Source: Agapanthus africanus (taxonomy: Eukaryota > Streptophyta > Magnoliopsida > Asparagales > Amaryllidaceae). Taken from it: a DNA stretch of 64,000 nt. The position numbers and the translations under genes are program-made. A model generated the notes under the pieces. The model was not told the DNA's origin and did not search any database. It was given only the letters and a program-made list of their open reading frames with translations. This document shows positions 1 through 11,510 of this stretch, piece after piece (position 1 is the stretch's first letter; each line of letters begins with the position of its first letter). The DNA lies in assembly GCA_030015575.1 (NCBI GenBank), contig JASDDO010000026.1, positions 196,379,739-196,443,738 of the forward strand. The letters are read 5' to 3'.

Positions 1-1614
1 ACGGATGAAAAAACCAAGAGCTGATCAAAAATTACGCCAACTCAAAGATTTCAGATCTGGTAGCATTTCAAAAGGAGATATAAAATTCAACATATCAAAA
101 CAAGGCCCAGATATTATATAGCAAATTACCTGAAAGTATGGAAGCCCAAGGCCCACAAGGAGCCGCGGATCCGCGGCAGGAGCTTACTTGGGCCGAGGAT
201 CCGCGGCTGTTCCAAAGCTTCAGCTCCCCATTTCTGCTGCAAAATTCATCTCTCAGTAGCTACAGCTCAGAATGATATGTCAAATTCCAGAATTCTCTCG
301 AAGGTTCTACCAGATCAGCAAAGATCATTAAGCAAGGCTAATCCTAATTAAGCTCCTAACTAATCTTTTCTAGAAGCTCCCTCCTAACTAATCACATCTA
401 GAAGCTTCTCCTCTAACTAACTTTTGGAGGGAAATTCAAATTTCCTCAACAAGCTTTAGGAGGGAAACTTAGAATTTGAAATCTTAGATCTAGGGTTTAG
501 TTATCTATAAATAGGAGCCTAGATCTAAGGGTTGAGGTTGTTCATCATTAGTTGTTAATCTTTTAGTTAGCTAATTCCCTCTTTCATCATCTTCTTCCAC
601 AAGTCTAGTGACAAGGCTTGTGCGAAACCCTAACCCTAATTCCACTCCAAATTCAAGATCTTGAGTGCCAATCAAGCAAGAAGCCTTCAACCTTTTAGGA
701 GCCGAGCCGATCTTCAATCGGGCAAGTGATCCAAGCCTATCCGCGACCCACGGAGATGAGCGAAGCCAAATCGACGATCGAATTCTTTCTCTTGTAGTTC
801 TTGAGCGAATGTAATGAAATTGTTGATATAAATAAAAGGTGAAATTCTTTAATCTTGCTTTCTTTTAATTCTTGCATCATGATTAGATCTCAATTTTTAA
901 TTGTTGCTCTTGTTGTGATGTTTGAGTAAAACTCCGCTCGTAAAGGAGTCGAGACGATTGTAGAATGATGATGTAACAAATCTTAATACGATTTTTAAGT
1001 CCTACGAGTTTTGTAAACCCTAGCAAGTTCAAGAATCGATGACCTAGTTTCGTAGCGATGCTTTCTTGATTGTGATCGCTCGAAATTAGGGATCTACGAT
1101 CTTTTCTTGAATTTACTAGAGGCTAGAATGTGAATGATATCGACGAAAGAACAAGGGATAAGATGAAACCCTAGTTTCACAAGAAATCCCTAATTCTCGA
1201 TCGATCATCATCGATCTAGTATCAATTCATCGAAGGATAAGAATACGTAATTGTAAGATTACATCACATCTATAGATCCGATCGATTCCTACGAGCCTCA
1301 TTTAGATTCTTGATATTTGGTTGGAAAAATTATCAAACTATCAATTCTTGATTCTATCTTTTTCTTGTTATTAGATCTAGATTTTCTAATTCTTGAACTT
1401 CAACTATAAATCATGAATTGTTTTGTTTTCTTTTCTTTAAAGTTTCGACTCATCTAATTCAAAAGACGAACTATTACACTGTCCCTGTGGACGATCCGCA
1501 CTCACTAACAATCTACATCCGACACCGTAGTTGATTGCGGTCAAATAATTTTTGATTGTGATTTCTATATTCAATTTTCTAAAAACCGACACAATCAGAA
1601 ATTCTTTAAAATCA
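1..1614 (+). repeat. 5' LTR of the Athila-like element, 3' part
   Basis: Pairs with 7071-8911 at an offset of about 7298 bases. It ends in ATCA two bases before the primer site, mirroring the TGAT that starts the 3' LTR. A TATA box lies at 505-513. Two copies of the palindrome GCCGCGGATCCGCGGC sit at 162-177 and 192-207; the second carries one mismatch here but is perfect in the 3' LTR. No coding content. Confidence 0.9.
505..513 (+). promoter_or_regulatory. TATA box of the Athila-like LTR
   Basis: CTATAAATA stands about 1.1 kb before the LTR end and is identical in the 3' LTR at 7803-7811. Transcription should start roughly 30 bases downstream. Supported by motif and position only. Confidence 0.6.
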
Positions 1615-1616
1615 AA

Positions 1617-1634
1617 TGGCGCCGTTGCCGGGGA
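1617..1634 (+). other. Primer binding site for tRNA-Asp
   Basis: TGGCGCCGTTGCCGGGGA is complementary to the 3' end of plant tRNA-Asp, whose last bases before CCA read CCCCGGCAACGGCG. It lies two bases past the LTR end, where minus-strand DNA synthesis would be primed. Confidence 0.92.
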
Positions 1635-2727
1635 TAGTGCGCTAATTGTTCATATTTTGAAATTTGAGTTGAAAAATTTATTCCATTAAAAATTTTAAAT
1701 CAAAATTCGCGCAAACACTAATACGTGTTGTTGTGATTTGATTGCGAGGAATTCTGGAATTTGTGGAGCTGTGGAATTTTTTTTTTTGAATATTCCAGAG
1801 AGCTCAGGAGACAATTAGAAACAATACCAAATATTTCCGTGCAGTGATCGCTTCAAGGGACCGCGCTTCCGCGGCATTAGCGCTCATTTGCGGCGGATCC
1901 GCCGCGTTCTGACGTCATCATTACACCAAAATTTCTCAGGTATCTTCTAACTTTCTTATCTCCTCCTCTATCTGCTCCAATTAACAATTTCTTGCAGGTT
2001 TCTTTGCAAATAATCGCAGCGCGCAAAAAGCAAATTAAAATTTGTGCGTGTTTTGATTCTTGGTTGTTTGCATAATTAATACGGAAATTAAGGGGCACGA
2101 CCAAATCCAGATTAGGTGGGGATTTCTTTACCCTTCCTAGGCCCCAAAAATCGCAAAACTTGCATCCACATTTACCCTCATTAATTAAAAGAAATCTAGA
2201 GATGACTCTAAGGACCGTCGCGCTCAATTAGGACAAGAGAAGGCCGTGGGTAAATCATTGCTTATCCGCGTTTTCTTGTGGTGTCTAAGGCGAGTGTGTC
2301 TAAGGCTAGTGGTTTTTAATTAGGCCCACTTCTTACGTAGTGGAGTACCTTCCCACTTACCTGGCACTTATCCGGCCACAGGGGGACAAAGAGGCAGTGG
2401 AGGATTGATCCTGCGACTTGTCTTTTGGCAGTTAGGAGCGGTCTAGAGCCGGACCTAGGTGACCACTAGATTCTAGGGTTTTTGCTTGTTGCATTTGTTG
2501 TGTTGCATCATATTTTTTTAAAAATCCGTATCACTTTTCAAAACAAACACCGCATTCATATCATTTCCCCTAATTATAAATTCACGCTGCCACTTGTACT
2601 AACCCTTTTTAGTGCAAGATAGGCTGGACACGGGTTTCTAGTGCCCGTTAGTCCGCGTTTCCCTCATCGACCCAAAGTCGGTATTTCTACATTTACCTTT
2701 CTTTTACCCACCACCACACCCACATCG
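1635..2727 (+). other. Leader between primer site and gag
   Basis: About 1.1 kb with no convincing gene. It holds the 16-bp palindrome GCGGCGGATCCGCCGC at 1890-1905, 273 bases past the primer site, in an otherwise AT-rich stretch. This may be an RNA dimerisation or packaging signal (inference). Confidence 0.6.
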
Positions 2728-3462
2728 ATGGATCCGTCTCCATCGAAATTCTTTTCCACTACCCTGCCGCCGTCCGTTGGTGCGCAGAATCCACCTCGCA
2801 TCTCTCTCCAAGAGAGATGCTATCCTACACGAGGCCCACTTTCCACCTGTCTTTCCATTCCACCAGCCAACGGGGAAAATTTTCAAATAAAACCCCAATA
2901 CATCAACCTTCTACCAAAATTTCACGGTCTCGAGTCTGAAGACGCATACGTGTTTATCACGAAATTTGAAAATGTATGCGCAATGATGGGTACTTCACAG
3001 CTTTCTGTGGATGCTTTCCGTCTACGTCTTCTCCCATTTACTTTGTGCGATTTAGCCGAGAAGTGGCTATATAACACTACCGCACATTCCATTTCAAATT
3101 GGGACGAATTCGTCAAAGCATTCCTTAAGAAATTCTACCCACATCAAAAGACAGCTCGAGTCCGTAGCGAAATCTATCAATTCACCCAGCTTCCAAATGA
3201 AACATTCTCAAAATGTCTTGAACGTTTCAAGGATCTGTTAGTCCAATGTCCACATCACGGCATCCCAAGATGGGAATTGTGCCGAATCATTTATGAGGGC
3301 ATTACTCCTTACACAAGACAGACCCTTGAATCCATGTGTCAAGGCAACTTTATAACCAAAGATGATGGGGAAGCCTGGAATTTTCTAGAAGATTTCGCTG
3401 AAAAATCTTTACAGTGGGAGGGTGAGAGTCAATCGTCTAGGAAGGCAATGATATTTCCATAG
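2728..3462 (+). CDS. gag: Retrotransposon Gag (capsid region), Athila-like
   Basis: Gag polyprotein, the structural protein of the virus-like particle that packages element RNA in the cytoplasm. The frame is open from 2641, but the first ATG is at 2728 (MDPSPSKF), so I start there. From about residue 50 it shows the plant Retrotrans_gag pattern: a LLPKFHGLESEDAY motif, then WDEFVKAFLKKFYP, then ETFSKCLERFKDLL and a region rich in EGIT and tryptophan. The frame stops at 3462. The nucleocapsid part continues 24 bases later in another frame, so gag is broken by a frameshift or small indel near 3460. Family assignment is firm; function of this copy is doubtful. Confidence 0.85.
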   Translation: MDPSPSKFFSTTLPPSVGAQNPPRISLQERCYPTRGPLSTCLSIPPANGENFQIKPQYINLLPKFHGLESEDAYVFITKFENVCAMMGTSQLSVDAFRLRLLPFTLCDLAEKWLYNTTAHSISNWDEFVKAFLKKFYPHQKTARVRSEIYQFTQLPNETFSKCLERFKDLLVQCPHHGIPRWELCRIIYEGITPYTRQTLESMCQGNFITKDDGEAWNFLEDFAEKSLQWEGESQSSRKAMIFP

Positions 3463-3485
3463 GAGTTAGAGCTGACATTTCAGCT

Positions 3486-5639
3486 ATGCAAAAGAAACAT
3501 GAGACTATGGAAAACAAATTTTTAGCCGCTCTAAGTCAAATATCACTCTCCAAAACTGTATGTGGCTGTTGTTCTGATCCGCCTCACTTGACGGAAGAAT
3601 GTCTGTTTCAAGGTCATGAGCATACCAATGCCGCATTTCAAAGACCTAGAAACGATCCATCTTCATCCACATATGATCAGGGTTGGAGGAATCACCCTAA
3701 CTTTGCTTGGAACCAATCACAATTTCAAAACACGGTTCCAACCCAACACAATTTCCAAAAGGTCCCTCCACCACAACAGCAGTCACCACTTCAATTGAGT
3801 CAGCACCCCTTCCAATCACAAAACTTTCAAAATCCGGTCGACACTTTTGCACCATCTAGTCCTTTGCAATTGACCGGTACAGATAATACCTCTGCACTAG
3901 CACAAACCTTGGATACTTTCATGAAACAATCCATCCAAGGGACGGCAAGTTTGCAATCTTCCGTCGAGAATGTGATGAAGATCATTATCTCTCAAAATGA
4001 GAACATCAAATCGATGGAAGAACAAATTGCACAACTAAAAGCCGAAATGCGTGCAAGAGAGAAAGGGAAACTTCCAGCTCAACCTTTACCCAATTATGGC
4101 TATTCAAATCATGTGGATGCAATCACGTTGAGATCTGGAAGAGTGCTTGACACTCATGTTGGGGAAGAGTTTGATGATAATGATAAATCAGTCAATAAAA
4201 CCCCGGCTGAGACCTTTCCTTCCACACACACTTCTAGTTCTAACCCCAGTTCTTCTACCCTACCACCTTCTTCCGAGCCTATTCTTCGTTTCCCAAAAGG
4301 GTCGCCACTTCAGCCCACCTCTTTTACTCCTCCACGGACGATCCCCACTTCTATTTTGGGATCGGTTCCACACACACTTCCTTCTCCTATGATGGACCCA
4401 GCACTTATTGCTAAAGCACCTTATCCGAATCGGTTAAGGGCTAACACACCGAGTCCACATATGGAGAAGATCATGAACATTTTTAAGCAAGTTAACATCA
4501 ACATCCCTCTCCTAGATGCCATCCAACAAGTTCCGTCTTATGCGAAAACTCTTAAGAACTTGTGCACTAGGAAGAGGAAGACTCAAGTGCCCAAGAAGAT
4601 ATTCATGACAAAAACAGTAGACACGGCCTTCCCTCAGCAATTACCAAGGAAACATAAGGACCCTGGCTGTCCTACTATTTCCATTTCTATCGGGGAAAAA
4701 CACATCAACCGTGCTCTACTAGACCTTGGCGCTAGTGTTAACTTGCTTCCACATTCGGTTTACGAGCAACTAGGTATCGGAGTGTTAAAGCCCTCGAGCA
4801 TAACTCTCCAGATGGCTGACCGATCTATCACCAAACCTAGGGGTGAACTGGAGGATGTGTTAATAAAAATCGGGGAATTTATATTCCCTGTGGACTTTAT
4901 TGTAATTGATACACAGCCTGTAGCGAACCCATGGAATCAAATTCCGGTGATTTTAGGTCGCCCCTTTTTGGCCACTTCCAACGCTATAATCAACTGTCGT
5001 AATGGTTCTATGACCCTATCTTTCGGGAATAAGTCAATAGAGCTGAACATTTACAAGTTGAGAAGTGTACCCTCCGAACCTACTGCTCAGGTCTGTTCTG
5101 TCGACTTAATGGATGTCGACAGCAGCGAATTTGATGATCCTCCTAATACTGATCTTGACTCTTTTCATATGTTATTGTTTGACCCAACTATGTATCATAC
5201 ATATACGGACTCTTCCACCGAGATGTCCGGGTCAAGAATTAACACCGATTATGAACTGCTTTTAAAGTCTGAAGATCACCCCGCAATTTGTGATGACATT
5301 ATTCATCGGGGTATTAATGGAACTTTTGAGGAGATCTTCGCTGATGAACTCGCATTTTTGAATGACACGGGTGTTGAGATGAATCATCTCCCAATCAATG
5401 AAATTGAACCTCCACCCCTTCTTATGAACTGTAAAAAGAATGCGAGTAATCCATCACATACACTGCATCGTCTCTCCAAAATTAGACGCACACACATTCT
5501 ATTCCACCACTTAACCTTTCCCCACTTCTTCTTCCACCAACAAGAGCACTGCATTGATAAAAATTTTGAATGGTTGGTGTTAACATTTGGTCTTTGCAAA
5601 GCTTGGCATCGACCACTGATTTTTGACCCCCACTTGTGA
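3486..5639 (+). CDS. Gag C-terminus with zinc knuckle plus retropepsin-like aspartic protease
   Basis: A 717-residue frame that continues the gag of 2728-3462 after a frame change. Near residue 25 lies a CX2CX4HX4C zinc knuckle (CGCCSDPPHLTEEC), the RNA-binding nucleocapsid signature. A proline- and glutamine-rich linker and a short coiled-coil-like stretch (KSMEEQIAQLKAEM) follow. From about residue 400 comes an aspartic protease: LLDLGASVNLLP is the active-site loop and VILGRPFLAT the second conserved motif. The usual DTG or DSG is DLG here, which is common in Athila/Tat proteases. After the protease an acidic tail ends at 5639 with no RT, RNase H or integrase. The lack of pol makes the element dependent on a partner (inference). 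Confidence 0.8.
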   Translation: MQKKHETMENKFLAALSQISLSKTVCGCCSDPPHLTEECLFQGHEHTNAAFQRPRNDPSSSTYDQGWRNHPNFAWNQSQFQNTVPTQHNFQKVPPPQQQSPLQLSQHPFQSQNFQNPVDTFAPSSPLQLTGTDNTSALAQTLDTFMKQSIQGTASLQSSVENVMKIIISQNENIKSMEEQIAQLKAEMRAREKGKLPAQPLPNYGYSNHVDAITLRSGRVLDTHVGEEFDDNDKSVNKTPAETFPSTHTSSSNPSSSTLPPSSEPILRFPKGSPLQPTSFTPPRTIPTSILGSVPHTLPSPMMDPALIAKAPYPNRLRANTPSPHMEKIMNIFKQVNINIPLLDAIQQVPSYAKTLKNLCTRKRKTQVPKKIFMTKTVDTAFPQQLPRKHKDPGCPTISISIGEKHINRALLDLGASVNLLPHSVYEQLGIGVLKPSSITLQMADRSITKPRGELEDVLIKIGEFIFPVDFIVIDTQPVANPWNQIPVILGRPFLATSNAIINCRNGSMTLSFGNKSIELNIYKLRSVPSEPTAQVCSVDLMDVDSSEFDDPPNTDLDSFHMLLFDPTMYHTYTDSSTEMSGSRINTDYELLLKSEDHPAICDDIIHRGINGTFEEIFADELAFLNDTGVEMNHLPINEIEPPPLLMNCKKNASNPSHTLHRLSKIRRTHILFHHLTFPHFFFHQQEHCIDKNFEWLVLTFGLCKAWHRPLIFDPHL

Positions 5640-7070
5640 TTTTAAAAGATTAACATTGCATAACTCAAGTTTGGGGGGGTGTTTTTTCTGGCTCTTGAAA
5701 AGAAAAATTTTTACAAAAATTTTGAGCCAAAAATAAGTTTCGGGGAGGTTCTTCACTTAAATATTTTGCCCCCACTAATAAATTCCTCCCAAGCTTATAG
5801 GTTTTTCGAGATTTAGCGGAAGGCAACAGTGAGGACACTGTTGAAAACAAGTTTGGGGGAGGTTTGTGCTTATTTTCGCATCATTTGCATATCACTTTGC
5901 ATAAGCACAAAACATTTTTTGAAAACCATAAAAATTTAAAAATTTTCAAAATTATAAAAATATTTTTTGTACATAAATAAGATAATAAAAGTTTAGATAG
6001 TGAAAAATTACATCCATGAGATTAGAAAAATTTAAGAAAACCAAGAAAATTAGAAGTTTTCTTATACGAACTAGTAATAAGTAGTTATGAGCCGTTGTCC
6101 CAAGGGTTAGTAAGATGAAAGACGTCACTAATCTGAGGATAAAAATAAGTCTGAAAAATAGTTTCTATTCTGGAAGCCAAACATTTTGAACGTTGATACC
6201 CTGCTATTCGCACTTACACACATCTTAAAGCCTGGGATAGTAGAGGATACCTTGAAATGCTCTTGTCTTAAAGCCAAAAGTATGAAGGAAAAGAAAAAAA
6301 ATGAATAAAAAAATTATAAAGTGGTGAGAAAAATGAACACTGGTTTTGTTATCACCAAGGGCAATAAAAATGTATAGCGAGGGTGCCTCTTCACCTAGTG
6401 CCCTAAGGCCAACTGGTCTGGGAGTCACTGCTATGCCTTAGGTGGTGCAAGACGAGGAAAATACACTAATTAAGCAAGCACATGAGTAATCGGTCGGTTA
6501 GTACCTCAAGAAGTATTAACGGTCGCATGAAAGTGTGTGAGCAATCCTAATATTCATTAATTAAAAAGTACTGAGGCTGATGGGCAAGAGTATGATAGCT
6601 TGAATTGAATTCTCCGGGTGTAGGGATGTCTTTACACACACGCAGGGTTATATGATCGATGTTTGGAATAAAGATAGGAATGAACAATAAGACGATGTTT
6701 TATTGAGGGAGGACGTGATTTCTAACATCTTTCCTTGACCATTAAGATAGGGCTCATGACAACCGAAAAGCTAGCTTAGTTGGAAACCCTAATTTTCAAG
6801 GCTTTTCTTTTACGATTCTTTTCTTTAAATTTAATATTCATGATCTTCCTTTTATTATTGGATTTTGTGGGTGTAATCCGCTGAAAACCCTCAGGAGACA
6901 ACACTCCTCCTACTAGGGACACCTAGAGGTTTAAAGGCTTGTTGCACGTGCTCAGTGCAATCGTGTTGCCTACGAAAGTGTGCTAGTTAGTTTTTCTCTT
7001 TCTTTATTTTCTCCTTCTCTTTTTAATAAAACATTCGCTCGAGACGATCGAAATTAAGTTTGGGGGTATT
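5640..7070 (+). other. Non-coding 3' internal region with three polypurine-tract-like motifs
   Basis: About 1.4 kb of AT-rich sequence with no supportable gene, where pol would be expected. AAGTTTGGGGG occurs three times: 5667-5679, 5849-5860 and 7056-7067. Only the last abuts the 3' LTR and should be the working plus-strand primer. The first two may be internal tracts or remnants of deleted or rearranged LTR-proximal sequence. Confidence 0.7.
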
Positions 7071-8911
7071 TGATCAGTCGAAAATAATGTATTTTTAACA
7101 CGGCAATTTCCCTATCTTTTGCACTCATTTAGAAGTGTTCGGTATTCATATTTCACATATTAGCAAATCAGTCGTTAAATATCAGATTTCATGTGTTAGA
7201 CTTTTAAACCGACACTTTAAGGGAAATTAACCACATTTCATGGCATCGCATCATTTCTGTATTTGCGCAACACTTGTCTTGAGTCTGTGCAGGAAAATAC
7301 GGATGAAAAAACCAAGAGCTGATCAAAAATTACGCCAACTCAAAGATTTCAGATCTGGTAGCATTTCAGAAGGAGATATAAAATTCAACATATCAAAACA
7401 AGGCCCAGATATTATATAGCAAATTACCTGAAAGTATGGAAGCCCAAGGCCCACAAGGAGCCGCGGATCCGCGGCAGGAGCCTACTTGGGCCGCGGATCC
7501 GCGGCTGTTCCAAAGCTTCAGCTCCCCATTTCTGCTGCAAAATTCATCTCTCAGTAGCTACAGCTCAGAATGATATGTCAAATTCCAGAATTCTCTCGAA
7601 GGTTCTACCAGATCAGCAAAGATCATTAAGCAAGGCTAATCCTAATTAAGCTCCTAACTAATCTTTTCTAGAAGCTCCCTCCTAACTAATCACATCTAGA
7701 AGCTTCTCCTCTAACTAACTTTTGGAGGGAAATTCAAATTTCCTCAACAAACTTTAGGAGGGAAACTTAGAATTTGAAATCTTAGATCTAGGGTTTAGTT
7801 ATCTATAAATAGGAGCCTAGATCTAAGGGTTGAGGTTGTTCATCATTAGTTGTTAATTTTTTAGTTAGCTAATTCCCTCTTTCATCATCTTCTTCCACAA
7901 GTCTAGTGACAAGGCTTGTGCGAAACCCTAACCCTAATTCCACTCCAAATTCAAGATCTTGAGTGCCAATCAAGCAAGAAGCCTTCAACCTTTTAGGAGC
8001 CGAGCTGATCTTCAATCGGGCAAGTGATCCAAGCCGATCCGCGACCCACGGAGATGAGCGAAGCCAAATCGACGATCGAATTCTTTCTCTTGTAGTTCTT
8101 GAGCGAATGTAATGAAATTGTTGATATAAATAAAAGGTGAAATTCTTTAATCTTGCTTTCTTTTAATTCTTGCATCATGATTAGATCTCAATTTGTAATT
8201 GTTGCTCTTGTTGTGATGTTTGAGTAAAACTCCGCTCGTAAAGGAGTCAAGACGATTGTAGAATGATGATGTAACAAATCTTAATACGATTTTTAAGTCC
8301 TACGAGTTTTGTAAACCCTAGAAAGTTCAAGAATCGATGACCTAGTTTCGTAGCGATGCTTTCTTGATTGTGATCGCTCGAAATTAGGGATCTACGATCT
8401 TTTCTTGAATTTACTAGAGGCTAGAATGTGAATGATATCGACGAAAGAACAAGGGATAAGATGAAACCCTAGTTTCACAAGAAATCCCTAATTCTCGATC
8501 GATCATCATCGATCTAGTATCAATTCATCGAAGGATAAGAATACGTAATTGTAAGATTACATCACATCTATAGATCCGATCGATTCCTACGAGCCTCATT
8601 TAGATTCTTGATATTTGGTTGGAAAAATCATCAAACTATCAATTCTTGATTCTATCTTTTTCTTGTTATTAGATCTAGATTTTCTAATTCTTGAACTTCA
8701 ACTATAAATCATGAATTGTTTTGTTTTCTTTTCTTTAAAGTTTCGACTCATCTAATTCAAAAGACGAACTATTACACTGTCCCTGTGGACGATCCGCACT
8801 CACTAACAATCTACATCCGACACCGCAGTTGATTGCGGTCAAATAATTTTTGATTGTGATTTCTATATTCAATTTTCTAAAAACCGACACAATCGGAAAT
8901 CGTTTCAATCA
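7071..8911 (+). repeat. 3' LTR of the Athila-like element, complete
   Basis: Begins TGATCAGTCG right after the polypurine tract and ends near 8911 in ATCA, 1841 bases. From 7299 onward it matches 1-1614 almost base for base. TATA box at 7803-7811. Both GCCGCGGATCCGCGGC palindromes (7460-7475, 7490-7505) are perfect here. The last ten bases have drifted from the 5' copy, so the end is certain to a few bases only. Confidence 0.9.
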
Positions 8912-11060
8912 TTATGTTAACGCAGTTGTTTGTACCTTAGTACAGAATATGCCATTGTATACGAGAGGAGTCCCACTATTCCGAAGACTAAGGTATACGG
9001 AGCACAAGGAACCGTTAAGCCACGGTACAACAACAATAGATATTCAGGTTAGGTGTATTAAAGTGATCGTCTCGTGCCACTTCTAACACATTCCGTACCA
9101 GTCTACCCTTTTAAAACCCCGTAATGTCTTTTCTATTGATTGTATTGTTTTGTTTAATAAATAGATGACTTGCCAAAACCATGATATCATGTAAACGGAA
9201 TGGATATAAATGATAGTCATGTAATCAGAGTATATCCATGGTTCGGTTCGGTCGAGTCATGTTGATATAGATTGAATTCTGGTATAAATGGATTCATGTT
9301 GTATTGTAATTATACTTGAATTGAATTCAAGTCAAATTGATTTCATATTAGATTGAGACTATGTCTGCGTCAGACACTTTAAAAAAATTTGAATTCCTAA
9401 ATTAGTTTTGATGTTATCGGTAACCGCTGCACATGGACGGCAGGATTTGTGTCTTTTTCCAAGACAATTACTGTATTGATAACACCGTTATTAGGTTGTC
9501 TACCGTAGATAGGTATGCACCTATATTCTCCGGCTCTCTGAGGCTCAAGAGAACTGGTCCCGCTTAAACCTATGTTTACTAGGGTCTTTATTGTAAATTG
9601 ATATAATTTGAGGGGGTTTTATGAAAAATAGTTTTGATATATTTTCAGAATACACATCAAGTATTTAATTATCTTCTTTAGGATTTTCATAATTGTAATT
9701 TTTATAAAGTGAAATATTCTAGTGGATATAACCTAGATTTCAATGTATATGGTATTTTAGTGTAATATTGGAATCGTATTTATTTGCAATAGTAGTTTCA
9801 TGAAATTTGTGATTCCTTTGATTTAGAAAACATGGAAAATATATATTGTATACTTAAAATAGATATTTTGATTATATATATATATAATAGAACTTATTTA
9901 TTAAATAGAAATCACATTTTTCTTAAAAATTGTATTAAAAATTCCATCGAGCTCGGATGCTCCGTGGGGAGGTCTGCATCTCGCTCTACTAGGCCCGAGG
10001 ATGTGCAATAACCCCTACCATCCCGATCGGGGTTCCCCAAAATGGGTTGTAGAGGCGTATTTCCAAGGAATTAAATAGTACACTTTTAAAGAAAATGGTT
10101 TTTGAATGTTTAGGGTATTTTATTGTAAACTCATATTTTCCCACAAACTAATGTTCTAAAAGTCATCGTGCTATGTCAAGAATGTGTGTTGTGATGAGAT
10201 AGGTCATTACCTCATGAGTTTTCTAAAGGTAATATGGGTAAAATGAATAAGCAATGTCGTATGTAAACATGATGGTATTTTACCGTAAAAATGAAATAGA
10301 AGTTGCAATACATATTATTTTGAGATGAAACTTATTCTAATGTGTTTTTTGATGATTTCTAAATAATATACAGAAAGATGGTGAATTTGTTCTAAAGAAA
10401 AATTATGTTTTTAGTTAAAATAGAATCGGAAGTCGGATTAACTCCGCTTCCGACTAGTTTTGAAGAATAAATTCATTATAATAGAAGAGAAGGGGGAAAG
10501 AGGGAACTTACGGATTAGAATGAAAGGGAAGAGGTAGTGTGAACTTAGGAAGGCATCGGGGAGTCATTTCGTCGCCGGATTCTTCCAGAAACATCGCCGG
10601 AACTTTGACCTTCGCTAACTCCACTTGTTCAACTTTTTAGACTTAGAATTTTTAGAGAGTTTTGGTATGAGATTTCTGAATGAGGAGGGGTAAAATGTAG
10701 TATGGTATTTATAGGAAAAATTAGGGTTTAAGGTAATGAATTGAGAATTAAAATTGTGCATTAAAAATTGTTTTAAAAGAGGAATTATCACTGTCTGGAT
10801 AATTGCAGAGAAATTAAAAAATATAGGGGTAGTGGGGTAGGCCAAGTGGTGCTAGGGTTAAAAATTCAGAGCATTCCCTATGGGCAAGACCGGCGGTGCC
10901 GGCCCCTTCTCCAAATCTCGCTGGCCAAATCCGATGGGTTGGGGTTAGGGTTGGGATTGATGCCACGTGTCCATATCGTCTCATATATCTCAGTGCACAT
11001 GTTTAATTTTGTTGTGACTTTTTATTTTACATGTTTTGCACGTATAAACTTTTGAGCTTC
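8912..11060 (-). repeat. Probable old LTR of a Ty3/gypsy-like element, minus strand
   Basis: No coding frame is convincing. Read on the minus strand, a TATA box (CTATAAATACC, plus-strand 10704-10715) is followed by a pyrimidine-rich leader and then a GTAAGT splice-donor-like site near 10510. That order is typical of long Tekay-type LTRs. I could not find a partner copy, a primer site or clean TG...CA ends. It may be a solo or truncated LTR into which the Athila-like element inserted. Weakly supported. Confidence 0.35.
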
Positions 11061-11090
11061 TAAAAATTTAATAGAAAATCAAAAAAAAAT

Positions 11091-11155
11091 GTGGCTCGGG
11101 GGATTTGAACACAGAGACTATATCACAGCAGTGCAAGGCTTTATCAACGAGCGAC
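11091..11155 (-). other. tRNA-like remnant with box A and box B motifs
   Basis: On the minus strand a box-B-like GTTCAAATCC (plus 11101-11110) follows a box-A-like TCGTTGATAAAGC (plus 11138-11150) at tRNA-like spacing. No full cloverleaf can be drawn and no anticodon is secure. An A-rich plus-strand run at 11081-11089 means a T run follows on the minus strand. It may be the head of a tRNA-derived SINE or a decayed tRNA copy. Confidence 0.35.
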
Positions 11156-11510
11156 AAGTGTTTTCTTGCTGTTCAAAAGCAATTCAAATACTTATAGCAT
11201 ACTCAGGATTGCAAATACTCTATTTGTACATTAATTTTTAAACAATTTTCTGTACACTAAAACAGAGTTGTTACAATGTATATACGGTGAGGGGTTTCTT
11301 GTAATTTGTTACAAGAGTACTTCTAGAGGAAGAAACCTCATTATTTGTTTTAACCATTTAGTTAAATGGTTAATGAGGTGGAGGGTGTGGTATTATCATT
11401 CATTAAATGAAGCATGGCTACTTGGTGACTCACTTAGTGAGTCATGGATTACTATTGAGGTAAGGTGGCATCTAGATATTTTATGGTGAAGATAATTTTT
11501 TATTATTATT
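11156..11510. other. Unassigned AT-rich stretch
   Basis: Only short chance frames. No gene, RNA or clear repeat boundary recognised. Confidence 0.4.

Larger units (their letters stand above)
1..8911 (+). mobile_element. Athila-like Ty3/gypsy LTR retrotransposon, 5' end outside the window
   Basis: Seen: bases 1-1614 recur at about 7299-8911 with roughly a dozen differences by eye, so they are the two LTRs of one element. The primer site matches the 3' end of tRNA-Asp, and a polypurine tract precedes the 3' LTR. The internal region encodes gag and a retropepsin-like protease, but nothing resembling reverse transcriptase, RNase H or integrase. Known: tRNA-Asp priming and the AAGTTTGGGGG tract are usual in the Athila/Tat branch. 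Inferred: a recent, non-autonomous copy that needs pol from another element. About 228 bases of the 5' LTR and the left target duplication lie before base 1. Confidence 0.9.

Noticed and set aside
1877..2227. Minus-strand frame of 116 codons in the Athila leader
   Set aside because: Opposite to the element, no recognisable motif, and it includes the leader palindrome.
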